A stretch of DNA of 64,000 nucleotides from Gonapodya prolifera JEL478 (Eukaryota; Monoblepharomycota; Monoblepharidomycetes; Monoblepharidales; Gonapodyaceae): the NCBI GenBank assembly GCA_001574975.1, contig KQ965731.1, positions 972,710-1,036,709 of the forward strand, written 5' to 3'. The notes under the pieces were generated by a model. That model did no database searches, was not told the origin of the DNA, and worked only from the letters and a program-made list of their open reading frames with translations. Position numbers and translations under genes: made by a program. Positions 24,601 through 36,948 of this stretch are shown here, piece after piece. Position 1 is the stretch's first letter; the number at the start of each line of letters is the position of its first letter.

Positions 24601-27600
24601 CGAATGGAAGGAGAGTACGGTCGGCGATATTTAGAGCATCTGAACGCAACACGAGGGCTTCAGGCTTCTCAGCCACAAACAACTACTGATCCCCTCGAGT
24701 TGGGAAGAACCAAGTCTGTTGTTTCCGCCTCTGGTGCCGGAGATCCAAATTGGAACGAGACATTTCTTCTGTCGGAAATGCAAGACCTTCCCTATGCCCA
24801 AGTTGAGATCGTAGTGTTCAAGAAAACATATGGGGGCTTTGGAACTGAGAAACCGGTTGGCTGGTTTGCGTTGTATTTACCATTTAATGCAGATGCGGAA
24901 CGGCAGGGTCCTCCAGCTGGGTCTCCGTTCCTTCCCCTGAATAACCTTGAGGATTACTCAGTACAGGAAAGGAAAGTATATCTGGATGACGAACGGCGAA
25001 GCCAGATTTACATTCGCGTTTGGAAAAATGACGCTGATAAGGACCCTCAATACGCAGATAATTTGCACTTTTGGCTGGAGCGGGCTCGGTCTGATCTGGA
25101 ACAAGGCGTTGGAGATGCTCTGGGCACCCTTGAAGACCAAATGGCTCGATTCACGCGACGAACGTTTCATAGAACCGTCGAAAAACTCGGTGTTGTTGAT
25201 GGCGGAGCAGCGAGAGTAGAGTCTGCGATTGGTCAAGTGACAAAGTATCTTGACGACAGCTTCTCGGTCATAAATATGTGGTTAGACCTCAAAGTTGGAG
25301 AGTGGGTAGCATCAAAAACAAAAATGAAAATGCCGGCCAAGTGGCAACGTTGGAAAAAACGAGAAGAGGCCATGCAGGAGCTTGCACGCGGAGGTTCGAT
25401 GCACGACATAGAAATTGACGACGATGTGGTTGATGTACCCCCAAATCTCCTGATCATGCACTTTTACAACACAATCAACCGCAACGTGATAGATGGACTG
25501 AAGGAAGGTATCGAGAAGTGGAGTCATTCCACCGGATATGGCGTCTTGCAGTTCTTCAGTGTTGATAAGAAGAAGGAAGCCGAAGATGTGAACCTTAGGA
25601 AACGGAAGATCGCTGAATGTGCTCTCGAAGGTTTGGATGTAGTGCGCTCACTTATGCTTTGTGATGGTGAGTTCGGTTTATCTGGGTGGCTATATACTTG
25701 ATCGTGACATTTAATCATTCACTGCTCTGAAAATAGTTGATGGCGTCAAGTATGGCTTTGAATGGGGAGACATTGAGAGTGCATCGTGGCGACGCCTTCG
25801 GGATCTTTTGATGTCGGTGATAGACGAGAAGGCGCCGGAGCTTCTCCGACAAGCAGAAGAAAAAGCAAAGCAGTTAATGAAGGAAGATGAGGCGAGACGT
25901 GCAGCAGAAATGGCGCAAACCTTGGAAGCGAAGCGCAAAGAGGCGTCAGGAGTGCCCGAAAACGTGGCTCCTACCAGACAAGGATCAGGTGCAAGCGCAC
26001 TAACGACTGCTCAAATACTAGACCAGTCCCGCAGAGGATCGGAAGCCGCGGCCCCATCCTCCATTGGCTCGGAAACACGGAAGGATGTCAAAGGCTCCGG
26101 TATCGCAAATCCGTTGTTTGACGACTTAGATGTGGATGTCGTCAAAGTGATTTCGAAACACGCCCCCGCGAAACTACCAGCACAGCCAAGAGAGGTGGTT
26201 CTGGCGACCGAGAAAGCAGTCAGTCGATCTGAACGTGCCGAATCGGAGCTCCGAGATACAGATACCTCAGCACCCAGAATGGACAGTTCATCGTCCGAAA
26301 AGCAACGCGCGGGTTCTGACAAAGAATCGTCCCGTCAGTCGTCTGTAACAGATGTTCGCGCTCGTTACCCACACAAAATCGGGCCCGCTACCGCTTCTGA
26401 GACACAGAACGCGTCGATTCTACTGAACCTCTCCACTGAGAAACCCCGAGCAATTGACAATCTTGTTCATTCTGAACCTACTGGGAGTTCACCTCAAGTT
26501 CCTGATGTGCAACATGGCGGATCAACACATCCTGGCTCAAAGGTGCCGTCGTCAAGAAGTGAGCAGCGTAGTGCCAACAGTGTTGTGGATGGATCGAATA
26601 CCACTGGTCATCCGCGACCAAGAACGACCTCAAAAGCGTCCATAGAAATAAAGGAAGAAGACACGAAAACCCCTCCTGTTGTTGGTCGTACGTCATCTCC
26701 ACTGCCAAACTTCTCCTCGCCCGTACCAACAGTGCATCCCTCGCCGCAACCGAGAGGGAGCTCTGGAATTCCAACATCTTCATCATCAGATCGCTTGCCG
26801 ATGGCAAGACAACCCCATGCAATTGATGAACCTCCCCCAAGGGTTCATTCCAATCAAGACTACAGCCGTGGGCAAGGACGAACTTCCGTGGAACACAGTG
26901 GCAAAATGCTACCAACGGAACATGTTCCCCCACGGAGGATTGCAGCAGTCCCAACGGCGCCGATGGACTCTTCCCCCCGGTCGCCTGCTCAAACGCCGGA
27001 TGTCTATCGAACATCTCGAATGGCCAATTCTGAAGCTCCACTCCCTTCCTTACCAAATCAACCGGCTCAGCCCCTTCCATGTGCCTCGAGCGAGATGCCC
27101 ACATCGCCCATTTCAGGTCCTGGAGAATTTCTCACGACAGAACAACTTAGAAACATGTCACGGCATCGCTCATCCGACCCTACTCCAATTATTGCAGCGG
27201 GGAAGACTACGGCCCAAATTCAAGCGGAGGCCAGGGCAGCAAGAGCTGCAAAGGCTTCTTCCGAAGCTTCCAGCGGATACTCTACCCCCAATTCTTCATC
27301 ATCCGCAAAAGGGAGCCCGATGCCAGGCGGTCGGTCTGAACATGTTGCAATTGCGTCCGAAGGAGGGTACAAATCGACCGCCCAACTGCAAGCAGAAGCT
27401 AGGGCTGCGAGGGCTGCTGCTGGTGCAGCAGGAAGCCAATCCTCGAGTGCCAGTCCTCGCTCATCTTCACCTCAGCTTCCTTCTGCACATGGTCACAGAG
27501 CAACAGGCAGTACGTCCTCTGGTGCTCCACCACTCCCAAATATTCAAAATCTTCCCCCTCGCAATTATCCTCTTCCTCCCAACTATCATCAACCGCAAAC

Positions 27601-27850
27601 CCCAGGTGTCGGGTATACCTCTGGATCCGGATATTCAGCGCCAGGAGGCAGACCTACGTATCCCAATGTTGCACCAACCAGTCCAGTAACCTCCGCTGGA
27701 GAGTACACCGGATATTCATCGCCAGGTGGCAGACCAACTTATCCCAATGTTGCACCAACTAGTCCAGTAACCTCGGCTGGAGAGTACAAGACTAGGGCGC
27801 AGCTGGTTGCAGAATCTAGAGCTCGGGTTAGTACTCCACCTGGAAAGTAG
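21635..27850 (+). CDS. Munc13/Ync13-like MUN and C2 domain protein, paralogue A
   Basis: Multi-exon gene. The MUN-type helical region includes TECADRWQIPRIYRDLCFAE (about 22917-22976) and an MHD1-like block LWFAPFVSKWLDVTEAKTAE (about 23815-23900). A C2 domain (about 24510-25020) has the core GDPNWNETFLL, followed by a second helical MHD2-like region (to about 25670). From about 25930 to the stop lies a Ser/Pro-rich disordered tail. Family knowledge: MUN domains of Munc13 and of fission-yeast Ync13 help vesicle docking and priming at the plasma membrane. Frames join across introns such as those at about 22463-22525, 22710-22790 and 23530-23590. The ATG at 21635 is the first in frame after RPT6. 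The tail carries repeats described separately. It shares the full core order with the genes at 30287 and 50172. Confidence 0.85.
27629..27790 (+). repeat. Two 81-bp tandem repeats in the tail of paralogue A
   Basis: 27629-27709 and 27710-27790 encode two nearly identical 27-residue units, GYS(A/S)PGGRPTYPNVAP followed by TSPVTSAGEY. The few base differences are mostly silent, so the duplication is fairly recent or kept by selection on the peptide. Confidence 0.9.
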
Positions 27851-27911
27851 GAGAAATTTGGGACAGGAAAATTGGAGTTCATGGTACCCTTGAATACGTT
27901 TATTCGTGTAA

Positions 27912-28734
27912 TTATAGTTGAATCTGCTTTCGGTACTTGAGCGATTTTTGCACAACTGTTCTGTACTCCATTTTGTGCCCGTCCCTCTCCACAAAGTTTG
28001 GTCGAACATACATGGTTTGGTCTGCAACACGAGATCGTTCCATGTAAAGACTGCTCTCTCCAAATTGTGCGCCGTATGTTGTTCCATATTGCCCACTGGC
28101 ACCACTTTCCGGTCGGAGGAAGTCCCTCGTGAAGGTTGACGTGGTCGTGGGATCCGCGGGACCCACACGATGACGTCGGCGAAATAGCGCCGGCTCGATC
28201 AACGTCGGATTCACTCTGTGCTGGTCCACATAGGAGTATCGTGATAAGGATTTGGTGTGAGGATCATCGAGGTGATCAGGTGAGGGTGTTGTTGCGGATT
28301 TAGAAGTGGTGACCTGGTTGGGTGTGGCTGGAAGTGGTGGTAGGGTTGGGGTGGAGGCTTCGAAACTTGTTCGGTATCGGGCTTTCATATCGATGCTCAG
28401 GACTTCCTTACCTCTACCATAAGAATCCCCATAAGTGGACTTGTATGATGTTTTCACCATGCGCTTTAAAGCGGCGTCGATTTCGGCGTCTAACGTTGCT
28501 AGATCTACGGGCTAATAAATAGCATAGACAACGATTTCTCTGCAAACTGAAATGGATAATGGCCGCTTTGACAGGTTGACCTACCTCAACATTGTTCTGT
28601 GCTTTTGGCATAAATCTCCTTTCCTCTTGGGGAATGATACTTTTCTGCTCGTGGAAATTTGCTTCGTACGCTGTTTCGTAGTGTCGTGCATCAGGGCGAA
28701 CCGAGTGGCGAGGTGGAGAGGGATAGGTCCTCAT
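27912..28734 (-). CDS. Tyr/Arg-rich protein with repeated T-x-Y-type motifs, possibly axonemal
   Basis: Two exons: one from ATG 28734 (MRTYPSPPRHSVRPDARHYE) to about 28585, then from about 28511 (PVDLATLDAEIDAALKRM) to the stop at 27912; about 230 residues. I do not recognise a named family. The protein is basic, Tyr-rich and mostly non-helical. It repeats a [TS]-x-[YF]-x3-[YFL]-like element: TAYEANF, TSYKSTY, STYGDSY, STFTRDF and TTYGAQF. Similar short aromatic elements occur in many microtubule-inner and axonemal-surface proteins, and DRC3 lies about 11 kb away, so a flagellar role is possible but unproven. It is the downstream neighbour of uL30m on the same strand and converges on paralogue A, with 61 bp between stops. 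Confidence 0.65.
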
Positions 28735-28940
28735 CAGTGAATTACGATGGAGATGGTTGGATTTGGCAGGATGAAGCACTGTGCTCTCTGAATCTTCGCC
28801 GCATCAACCCCAATCATCCAGGAACGATTGCGAAGGCTTTCATTCGCAACTTTGAATATCTCTAAAGTAAGTTGCAAGACATTATGTAGTGGTAAATCAT
28901 AAGAGTGCGAGGCATCTATATTTTGGTTTATGATAGCTTT

Positions 28941-29468
28941 CTACCGAGGAATGAACTTGGTCCCAACTAATCGCCCAATCACCGTGTACCCTCGTGGTGG
29001 TTTCCGAGCCTCCTTCACAGCTCTCAAGTCCGGAAGCTCTGTCAAATTCCTGACACTGACAAGCTCTTTCAGTTTCAGTATTTGACCTGCCGCGCTCGCG
29101 GAAATGGGAAGATACACAGTCCTCTCGCGTTTTGTGAGACCAAGTCGTTTTGCAATCGCGGCAGTTGTGTGCGGTACGCCAATAAGGGACCGCTTTAGTG
29201 TGACGGCGTAGTGTGTATACTTCAGGTTTGGGTCAGAGGTCGATCGTGATGTTGAAAGGGGATCAATGAAATGAGGAGAGGTGCTGGATATCGGTGAAAT
29301 GGAAGGGGCTGCTGTTGATAGACTACGAGAGTAGGGAGGAGGAGAAACCACGAAGGAAAAGGAAGCTTTCCATGATTGTTGAGAGATCCATCCCAGCGTT
29401 CCTCCCCGTTCCACAATGGCACTCATTCGCCTTGCAGAGTGCACGTAGAATGCCATTGCGGCTGCCAT
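28941..29468 (-). CDS. MRPL33: Mitochondrial ribosomal protein uL30m
   Basis: A single exon of 175 residues. The C-terminal half is the L30 fold: YTHYAVTLKRSLIGVPHTTA, then AIAKRLGLTKRERTVYLPIS, the hallmark L30 block, and AGQILKLKELVSVRNLTELP. The end extends past the bacterial form (RGYTVIGRLVGTKFIPR), as in mitochondrial versions. The N-terminal 70 residues are Ser/Arg/Ala-rich with few acids (YSRSLSTAAPS), fitting a matrix-targeting presequence. The first ATG is at 29468; a later in-frame ATG (29426, MSAIVERGG) could also serve. Yeast calls this protein Mrpl33; it sits in the large mitoribosomal subunit. Confidence 0.92.
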   Translation of the reverse strand: MAAAMAFYVHSARRMSAIVERGGTLGWISQQSWKASFSFVVSPPPYSRSLSTAAPSISPISSTSPHFIDPLSTSRSTSDPNLKYTHYAVTLKRSLIGVPHTTAAIAKRLGLTKRERTVYLPISASAAGQILKLKELVSVRNLTELPDLRAVKEARKPPRGYTVIGRLVGTKFIPR

Positions 29469-30286
29469 CAATGGTCCGCAATTCTCCGTATTTGTTTTGG
29501 AAGGGAGTGCTGATTCCTTACGTTATCTCATTATTGAATGTAATGAACCAAGTACTTTCTTTTCAACCATTTCAGTCGATTTTGTTTTCAGTCGCCAAAG
29601 TTTTGGATTGTCAGACAACTCTAAATGTACGATACTTGAATCTCCATTTCTGGTGAGCTAAGGAGGTGCACAATAGAAGAAAATAAGTCTAAGAAGAAGG
29701 GATATAAAAAAGCTGGTGTGGCTTCAGGAACAAAAATTGTAAGTATATTTGGAGAAGTGTTCATTGGCCTGTGAACTCTGGTCGGCGTGGCTGTGTTCAT
29801 TCACTGACATTCGAATCCAGTGAGTACTCGATTCTGCAGCGGCAGGTTAGTCCGATCTACTACTGCCAGATGGGGGTCCTGTGCTTAAGTGCGGGAGTCT
29901 TTCACTCTGGGGATCAGGGATTAGGGGAAGTGATAGCTCCAACCTTTCCAGTGGTTTATCGATTTTCAAGCCTGAACGTGGTGCTTGACACACGCTGGAC
30001 TTTGATCGAAGCCAAGGGATAGCGATGGGCTCTGATAATGCGTCGGCTTTCGTTTGACCGACTTTGTGGTCTCTGTGCTCCACTCAAAGCTCGCTCTTTC
30101 TGTGGAATGTCGACTGTGAACTCTGAGGAATGTTCTTGGATGGATTAACTGCCTTTATGGATGATTTGACGTGACCTCGGGTGTGCTGCATGGACTGAGT
30201 CTTCACCACTCACATCTCTTCCAAGTAGATCGAAGTCCCCCTGCGACACATTACCAATCACTGGACGCCTGGATTGAGTGTCAAAA
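29469..30286. promoter_or_regulatory. Divergent intergenic region (uL30m / paralogue B)
   Basis: About 820 bases shared by two divergent genes. A TATA-like GATATAAAAAA lies at about 29700-29710, too far from paralogue B's ATG to assign with confidence. A plus-strand frame at 29771-30022 has no recognisable content. Nothing else stands out. Confidence 0.4.
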
Positions 30287-33200
30287 ATGGCGGCCCGGGG
30301 TCCAGACGTGTCGTTTATGTACGGCCTCATGGAGGAGGAGGAGGACTTCGAGGAAAGCCCGATTACATCGTCAGTCCCGAAAGTCCCCATGGCACCATCG
30401 AAGGATCTGCCTTTCCCTGCTCAACCTGCCACGAACTATCGCCCCCAAACATCTGAGATTGGCTCAACAATGTCAAACTTGGAGGCTCACGCAGCAGCTC
30501 GAGCTCCAAACGGGCAACAGGAGCTGAGAGGACCACGGCAGCCGAACTTCCAAAACGGTCAAGTGATGGACCAGTCGTCACTGCCCAATGGTCTTAGCGC
30601 CATTGTGACTTCTTCACTTTCTTCTGCTCCGAAAAGTCTTCATTCTGGACCGGACCCGCAAGTTGGGTTTCCTGGCTCAATGGGCATGGTGGTGAGTCCC
30701 TTATTGGGATTTTTTGAACTGGGCGATTTGTTTCAATAATGGTCCGCGACCAAAACATCGTTTCACCTTTATCGTCCCAGGCGCACCCTTCCTCCCACCC
30801 CGGATCGCCCACGTATTCTGCAGTGCCATCTCATGTGGGGGTGCCTCCATATAATATGACCTCACCATTAGGCTCTGTGATCCCGTCAAATCCACCTTCA
30901 CAGAACGGTGCTATCCCCCCAGGACCGGCTCCAAATCCATATCAGAGCTGGGATCCCAGTGATACGCAACATACTGCTTACACTGCACCTCTGCGATCGT
31001 ACATGTCCCCACCTGGAGTTCAAGCCCATCCATCTCCCACTCACACAGCCATAGTTAACGATGGCCCAATGCTCGTACCGAGCTCTTATGGGGATGTTGA
31101 ATCTTTGGGTTCAGAGGGATCGAAGACGGGGAGGCCTTCGTCGGAACATTCAGGACCAGCAGCGAGGTCGGCTGAAGGGACTCACGGGGTGCCGTCGATG
31201 TCTGCAAGCACCTCTTCGAAAGATGGATCCTACTTTATTGAAGCAACAAGAGATGCGGATGGAGTGCTGAGATTTCTCCCTTCCCCCTTGATGCCGACCA
31301 TGGAGACAAATCAGACAGGAGAAGTAACCAAGTCCAACGAGCCCGGTGGTAATGATGCGGACCGGGAGATGGGCACTGAAATATTGGGGACAACGAGCAT
31401 GAGTGCACAAACCCAAGGGTCACCGGCACCAGAACAAGATGGAACTAACAGCTGGATTCCCGAAGCGAATGGTGGAGTGCAAGCAGGCGCGACAATGTCT
31501 GGTGGGGGCATCGTCATTCCCGCCCGAACTGCGACGTTGCCAACACCACCGGATAGAATGACACCATACACATATGCTCTCTCCTGCTCTCTCTACCCTC
31601 TTACCTTCAATTCGCACGCGCCCCCGTCCGTGCAAGTACCAACAAACGCGTTGCGCCAGTTTCGAAAGAGGATCACGGAGGCTTCACGAACAATGTCACA
31701 AGACAAACCTGAAAGCTTGGTGTTCGTGAAAACTGCAGAAGGTCTCATCCCTGTGCTCGATGTTGGTCCGGATTCTGGCGAAAAATCTTTCGGAGGCTTG
31801 TTTGGTATTGGTGGTAGCAAGTCGGAAGAAAAATTATCACTCAGTCCTGCACCAGCGCAAGTGCCGGCATCAGGAGAAAGAAACACTGGCATCAGGAGAT
31901 TGTTTGGAACTCTGAGGGGAAAACCGGAACCAAAGGACGATAAATCATTAAGTGCACCTGGTAGCCCAGGTCACGAATCCCGACACAGTAGGGACAATAG
32001 CCGGGATATGTCGGGAGGTGCTACCAGCCCCGTACCGAGCTCGGGCAGCCATCAAGGGATGAGTCTCTCAGCTCCCAACCTCGCGACCTCTTTGGGGACT
32101 CCTGTATCTTCGTTTCGCGATCTTCTTCACCTTATCACTTCAGTTTGTCAAAAGCAAGTTGGGCAGGTGTATCCGGAGGCCCAACCTGTGCAACGCGATT
32201 GGTTGATCCTTCAAGTTATGAACATCGCGATGCACGAGTTTAAAGCTGCTTGCGATCAAGTGAAAGCTGTCGGGGCAGTTCCGCCCCCAATGGACCAGCC
32301 AGGTGGCCATGGAATCGTTGTCCCGCTTGCATCGCATCCAGAAGTTACAGGTTATCAGGCCCTTCTATTGCCTTTTATGGTTGATGCTCGGGGTGTGGAT
32401 GTTGGTGATGGCATGGGTGTCAAGATGGCCGACTGGCTTCGTGTGGTGTTTGGAATGGACAGGGACGCTCACAATGAAACAGTTCGTGTTGCAAGCAAGA
32501 AAGCTGCTAAGAAGGTGTGTCGCGAACTTAATTTTATGTCGTAATCTTCTTAATTCTGCCTCGCTTGCAGACTGTCCTCCTTGACCTCCGCGCCCGCCTC
32601 GACAATAAACAGTTGCGACCAGGAACGGGATTTGACTGGGCACATCCCACCGTGTTTACTTCAGATGATGCGTGGCAGAGATGGGTGATTCGCGAGGAAG
32701 CAAAGGTCAACGCCTGGCTCCAAAATCTGGGCAACTCCGAGAGCGTTGGTGTGAGCTATCTCAATGTGTGATCCTGTAGTATAAGTCTGATTTTCGTTCT
32801 TTTGATTCAGGTGTTGGACCCACTTTCAGGGCCACCTTCGTCGCCGTTCATTCCGCCAGACCCTTACGTCTCGTATCGATCCCTTGTAGCCACCTGTGTG
32901 GCTCATGATATTGGTATGAATCCTGTAAATACCCTATCCTCCCTTTCCACGCAGCTCCTCACCGAATGCGCTGAGCGATGGCATATACCAACTTCGTTTC
33001 GCAACGTCTGTCTCCTCCAGTCCATTGTTGATTTATGTGGACGTGTAAACCTTCTCACGATTTCTGCAGCTGCCGAGGCGGATGAAACAGGGACGCTGGC
33101 TCCAGCACAATCGTTACCACTACCTTTCCCGTTGACCTTGTTCTCTCAACATCTTAGCGATACATCGCAAATATTGCGCAACATCCAAGGACCTAAAATC

Positions 33201-36200
33201 GCTGTTTCCGCCTATCAAACATTGCTTCTTACCGCTGAACCTGCGCTCAAAACGAGGATTGTTCTCGCATTCTTCTCCCAAGGTCAAGGTGCTTCAGTTG
33301 ACGACTTTTCTCGAGTTCTTCTGGCGGTGTATTCGGATGAATTTTTGCCTCGCGCCACCAGCAACGTTCCTGGTAGAAAACCACCGCGCACTCCGTTGCA
33401 GAGAGTGGAGATGGCATTAGTTGAAGCGTTGTATGAAAGGTCCCGCCGTGTATACGACAGGTGGAGCGCCGAGGACGCACCTTCTCCCCCAGAAGTTGGA
33501 GAAATGGATACTATCAAAAGACTTGACAGACTTTCGAAGCTTGGTACGCTCATAAGAAGAGAATTGGACACCATCGCACAGAGATGGCCAACAAAAATTC
33601 TGGGGTAAGTTGTGGAAGCTTACACGGCGTTCTGCTTCTGGCGACAGGTGACCTCGTGCCTTTTCTCCAGAGAAATTTCGTCGCAGGAAGTTGCGGTGAC
33701 CTACCTTTATCGAGACATGTTCCTGACCGAGATGGAGAAGGCTCGCTTCATGGACTCTTTATCGAAAACAGACCTGTGAGTAGTTCTTCCGATTGTGCGT
33801 GTCTCCTCTGACTACATCGTATATCTTTTAAAGATCGAATGCAGAAACGAGGGAACTATTCAGTATAATTCAAATTCTTTACGACACTGTAAAACGACTG
33901 GGTCTTGTGGGCACCCAGATTAGTCCCAGTTCCCAGGCAAATTCGTCGACGAATGCGCCTTCTCAGCAATCCCTCAATGAAACGATGGATATCACCGGAA
34001 AATCGATCACTGAGAGCGAAACCACGATTGTAAGACCGACGCGAATGGACTTCGAACTTCACAAGTGGCTGGACCCCTTCATTAAGAAGTGGCTTGGTAT
34101 GGTAGAGGCAACCACTGAAAAGTGGGTGCAAAATGCAGTGTCAGAAGACGAGGTAGCTATTTGTGTTGGTGAACTGTTCATGAAGAGACCGCTTTTAGTA
34201 ACAGCGGTAACGTTTTCACCCACGCAGTATGCACCTATTTCACCTCTTTCAGCCTCTAACACACCTGGGCAATCTTCTATTCAGCCGTTGGTTAATTTAA
34301 GCTCCACTTCGCCTAACACTATGTTTTCTGTGTTGTCACAATGTCTTGATTTCATTGGTGACCTTCGTCTCGTTGATCGCAAAACCCGGAGGCGACTTTT
34401 GGCGCGTTTGGCAAAAATCGCCGATAATGCCTCAGAAATTTATGCGAGAGAAATTTTGACATACTTTGAGCAGAAGCAAAAGGTGATAGAAACTCAGGGC
34501 CTCGGATTGCTTCCCACAGAAGTGAATCAGGCGGTTAGTGAAGATGGCGAGCGTCATTGAGATAGCGCACTGATTTTCATCCCGTCCGTTTGATAGACTT
34601 GCGTGCGCCTGAACGATATCAATGAGTGTATGCGACGCCTGGAGGACTTTGGAGCATCCTTAATTGCGCTCAATAGTCAACCTCCTTTGAGGCAAAACCC
34701 AATTTTTGAGCCCGAAGACCCATCGGAAGTGGCTTTCCCTGCAATCCCCCCGTCATACGTCTTGCACATTGCGCGGGCTCGTGATCTCATCGTTCCGAAA
34801 ACCCCTTCAAACGTGGACTGGCATTACGTTGTCAAAGTTAGGATGAGTGGAGAATACCGCAATCGCGCGTTGTGGCAAGACGATATGCGCGCTACGAATG
34901 GCGAAGCTTCCACCCGTTGGACAACAGTCCTCGAAGGTGATGAAACTCATTATGAGTTGTATACGAGTAAGGCTGTCAAAGGCGCGTTTAGCGACAGTGC
35001 TTTTGGTGCAGGGGCAACGTGGAACGAGACAGTCCAACTGCCGGTCTTTGCTGACCACCCCTTCGCGGAACTTGATTTGGTAGTGTACGCGGTGCAGGAT
35101 GACTCTGATGTCACAACAAGGCAGCAAGTCGGCCGTGTCAATCTGGTGCTTGGATTTCTTCTGGACGATACAATGGGCAGCTTTGCAAGCTTAAGTGACA
35201 AACAAAAGTCGATCGGCAGCGTGAACCAATCTTCTAAAACAAAGCAAGGCTGGAAAGTTCCCATAAAAGGACTGGACAATTTTATGCCGCAGGAAGGAGA
35301 ACTTCCTCTTTCGGAAGGTCAGTCAGAGGGGCTACTTCTCATAAAAGCGGAGAGATCGAATGCGGAAAAAGAACCCCGTGTAAGTCGTTCAGCCAATTTA
35401 GTTATCCTTCTTGCAGCCAATTTGTCTTTCGAAAGCTTGACGATGACATCGACTTCTGGATTCAACATGGAAAGCAAGTTCTCCAACTCGCTCTCAAAGA
35501 AGGCGTCCGTGCCATGACAGAGCAAACCACTCAATACACCAACTTTCAGCTTGTCCGTTCAATTCGATTACTTGCTGCACCAGATCTATCAACGAACAAG
35601 TATGGAGAAGATCTTTTTATCTCAATCAAAGATTATATCCAGCGCACAATGGCAACAGTAAACATGGATCTTGATCGTGTCATTGGAAAGTTTGCTGGTG
35701 AGTATTTCGCCATACAAGCAACTGAATTATCCAATGACATTCTTTCTGAACCCATCCAAGTTGACCATAAACTGCTTAGTGTTTTACCAACGTTTGCCTC
35801 GGATGTGGGCACGTCAGGTCAAACCCAAGAGTACCGATTCCCGCATCCCGTTAATGTTCACTTCTGGAATGTTTTCTTGTCTACGATATTGCCACACATT
35901 GAAGGGTTGGTCAAAGACTGGAGTATTGCCGCACTTTCGAATGCTTCTCAGGCGGCCACTGATTCCGCCGAGGCAAGACGAACGCATATCGCGAAGACCG
36001 TGGAAGATGCCTTAGATTCTGTCCGTGCGACTTTGTTTTTACGTGGTAAAGTTTCCTGATGTTGATCGATACATGCTTATAAATATTGATCCTACTCTGT
36101 TTCCTGGACTCCAGTAGTCGCGCCGGACATCCATACTTTTCCGTCGTATACCCAGTTCCGCCGCGTTTTCCAGCTTTTCAATCCATTTACGCCTGTGCCA

Positions 36201-36881
36201 GGATCGCAGCAATCGCCTGGGAATGCGGGTGGCCCACAATCCGTGAATGCTGGGGGACCTATGATGGCGAATTCTCCACCGACGCAGCGACCCTCGAGTC
36301 CTGAACCCCCGCATGGATCTACAGGAACAATGTATGGCCAGATTCCGCTGTCCTACGGCCAGGCACCAGCATCAATGATGTATGCACAGCCACAGTTTGT
36401 TCAAGGACATCCGAACATGCAGAGTCACCCAGTGCAGCAACCGTATGGTCCGCCACTTTGGTACGGACAGGTAATGCAAGGAAATCCATCGCAGTTTATG
36501 TCTGGAGTCCAACAAGTTCCAACATTTGACCAACGGACCGCGCAATGGGGAGGTGTCCCCTCAAACTCACCACAACCCCCCAATCTCCTTCAAACACATC
36601 CCCAAATGCCACAGTATCACTCAACTGGAAATGTCGTAATGGCCGGACAATCCCCAGCTGGACTTGGTCCACAGGCGCAATTGACTCAGGAAGAAGCGAG
36701 ACGTCGGATGGAGGAGTGGAATGCACAGCAGTTTATGCAAGCGCCACAGGCTCCCTTGCAACAGCAGCCAATGATTGGTCGAGCGCCACAGCAATCGCCA
36801 TCAGCTAGACCAACTGCCGTCTCTCCGCCACCTTCAGAGGAACAAAAAAGGGGGGGCTTACTTGGAAGGTTTGGACTTTAG
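30287..36881 (+). CDS. Munc13/Ync13-like MUN and C2 domain protein, paralogue B
   Basis: The first ATG (30287, context AAAATGGCG) begins MAARGPDVSFMYGLMEEEED. A long Pro/Ser/Gly-rich N-terminus runs to about 31550. The shared core starts with TPYTYALSCSLYPL and SVQVPTNALRQFRKRITEAS. MUN-type blocks follow: ECAERWHIPTSFRNVCLLQ (about 32963-33020) and the MHD1-like HKWLDPFIKKWLGMVEATTE (about 34060-34120). The C2 domain is at about 34750-35170 (core GATWNETVQLPVF), then an MHD2-like segment (LDDDIDFWIQHGKQVL on). The tail (about 36190-36881) is Gln/Pro/Met-rich (GNPSQFMSGVQQVPTF) and ends in GGLLGRFGL. Numerous small introns join in frame, for example about 30689-30780, 32514-32571 and 35381-35436. 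The role in exocytosis is inferred from the family. Confidence 0.83.
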
Positions 36882-36948
36882 AGGACCTCTATTAAATAGT
36901 CAAATTCGTTTATTTACTTTTTACGTCTAATGCGAAGTCTCCAAAGCC

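Noticed and set aside
26478-27689. Long shadow frames on both strands over the tail of paralogue A
   Set aside because: They come from the biased composition of the disordered tail. The frame 25808-27850 continues the conserved core and ends properly.
29771-30022. 83-codon plus-strand frame upstream of paralogue B
   Set aside because: No motif and no splice continuity with paralogue B; likely chance in a promoter region.
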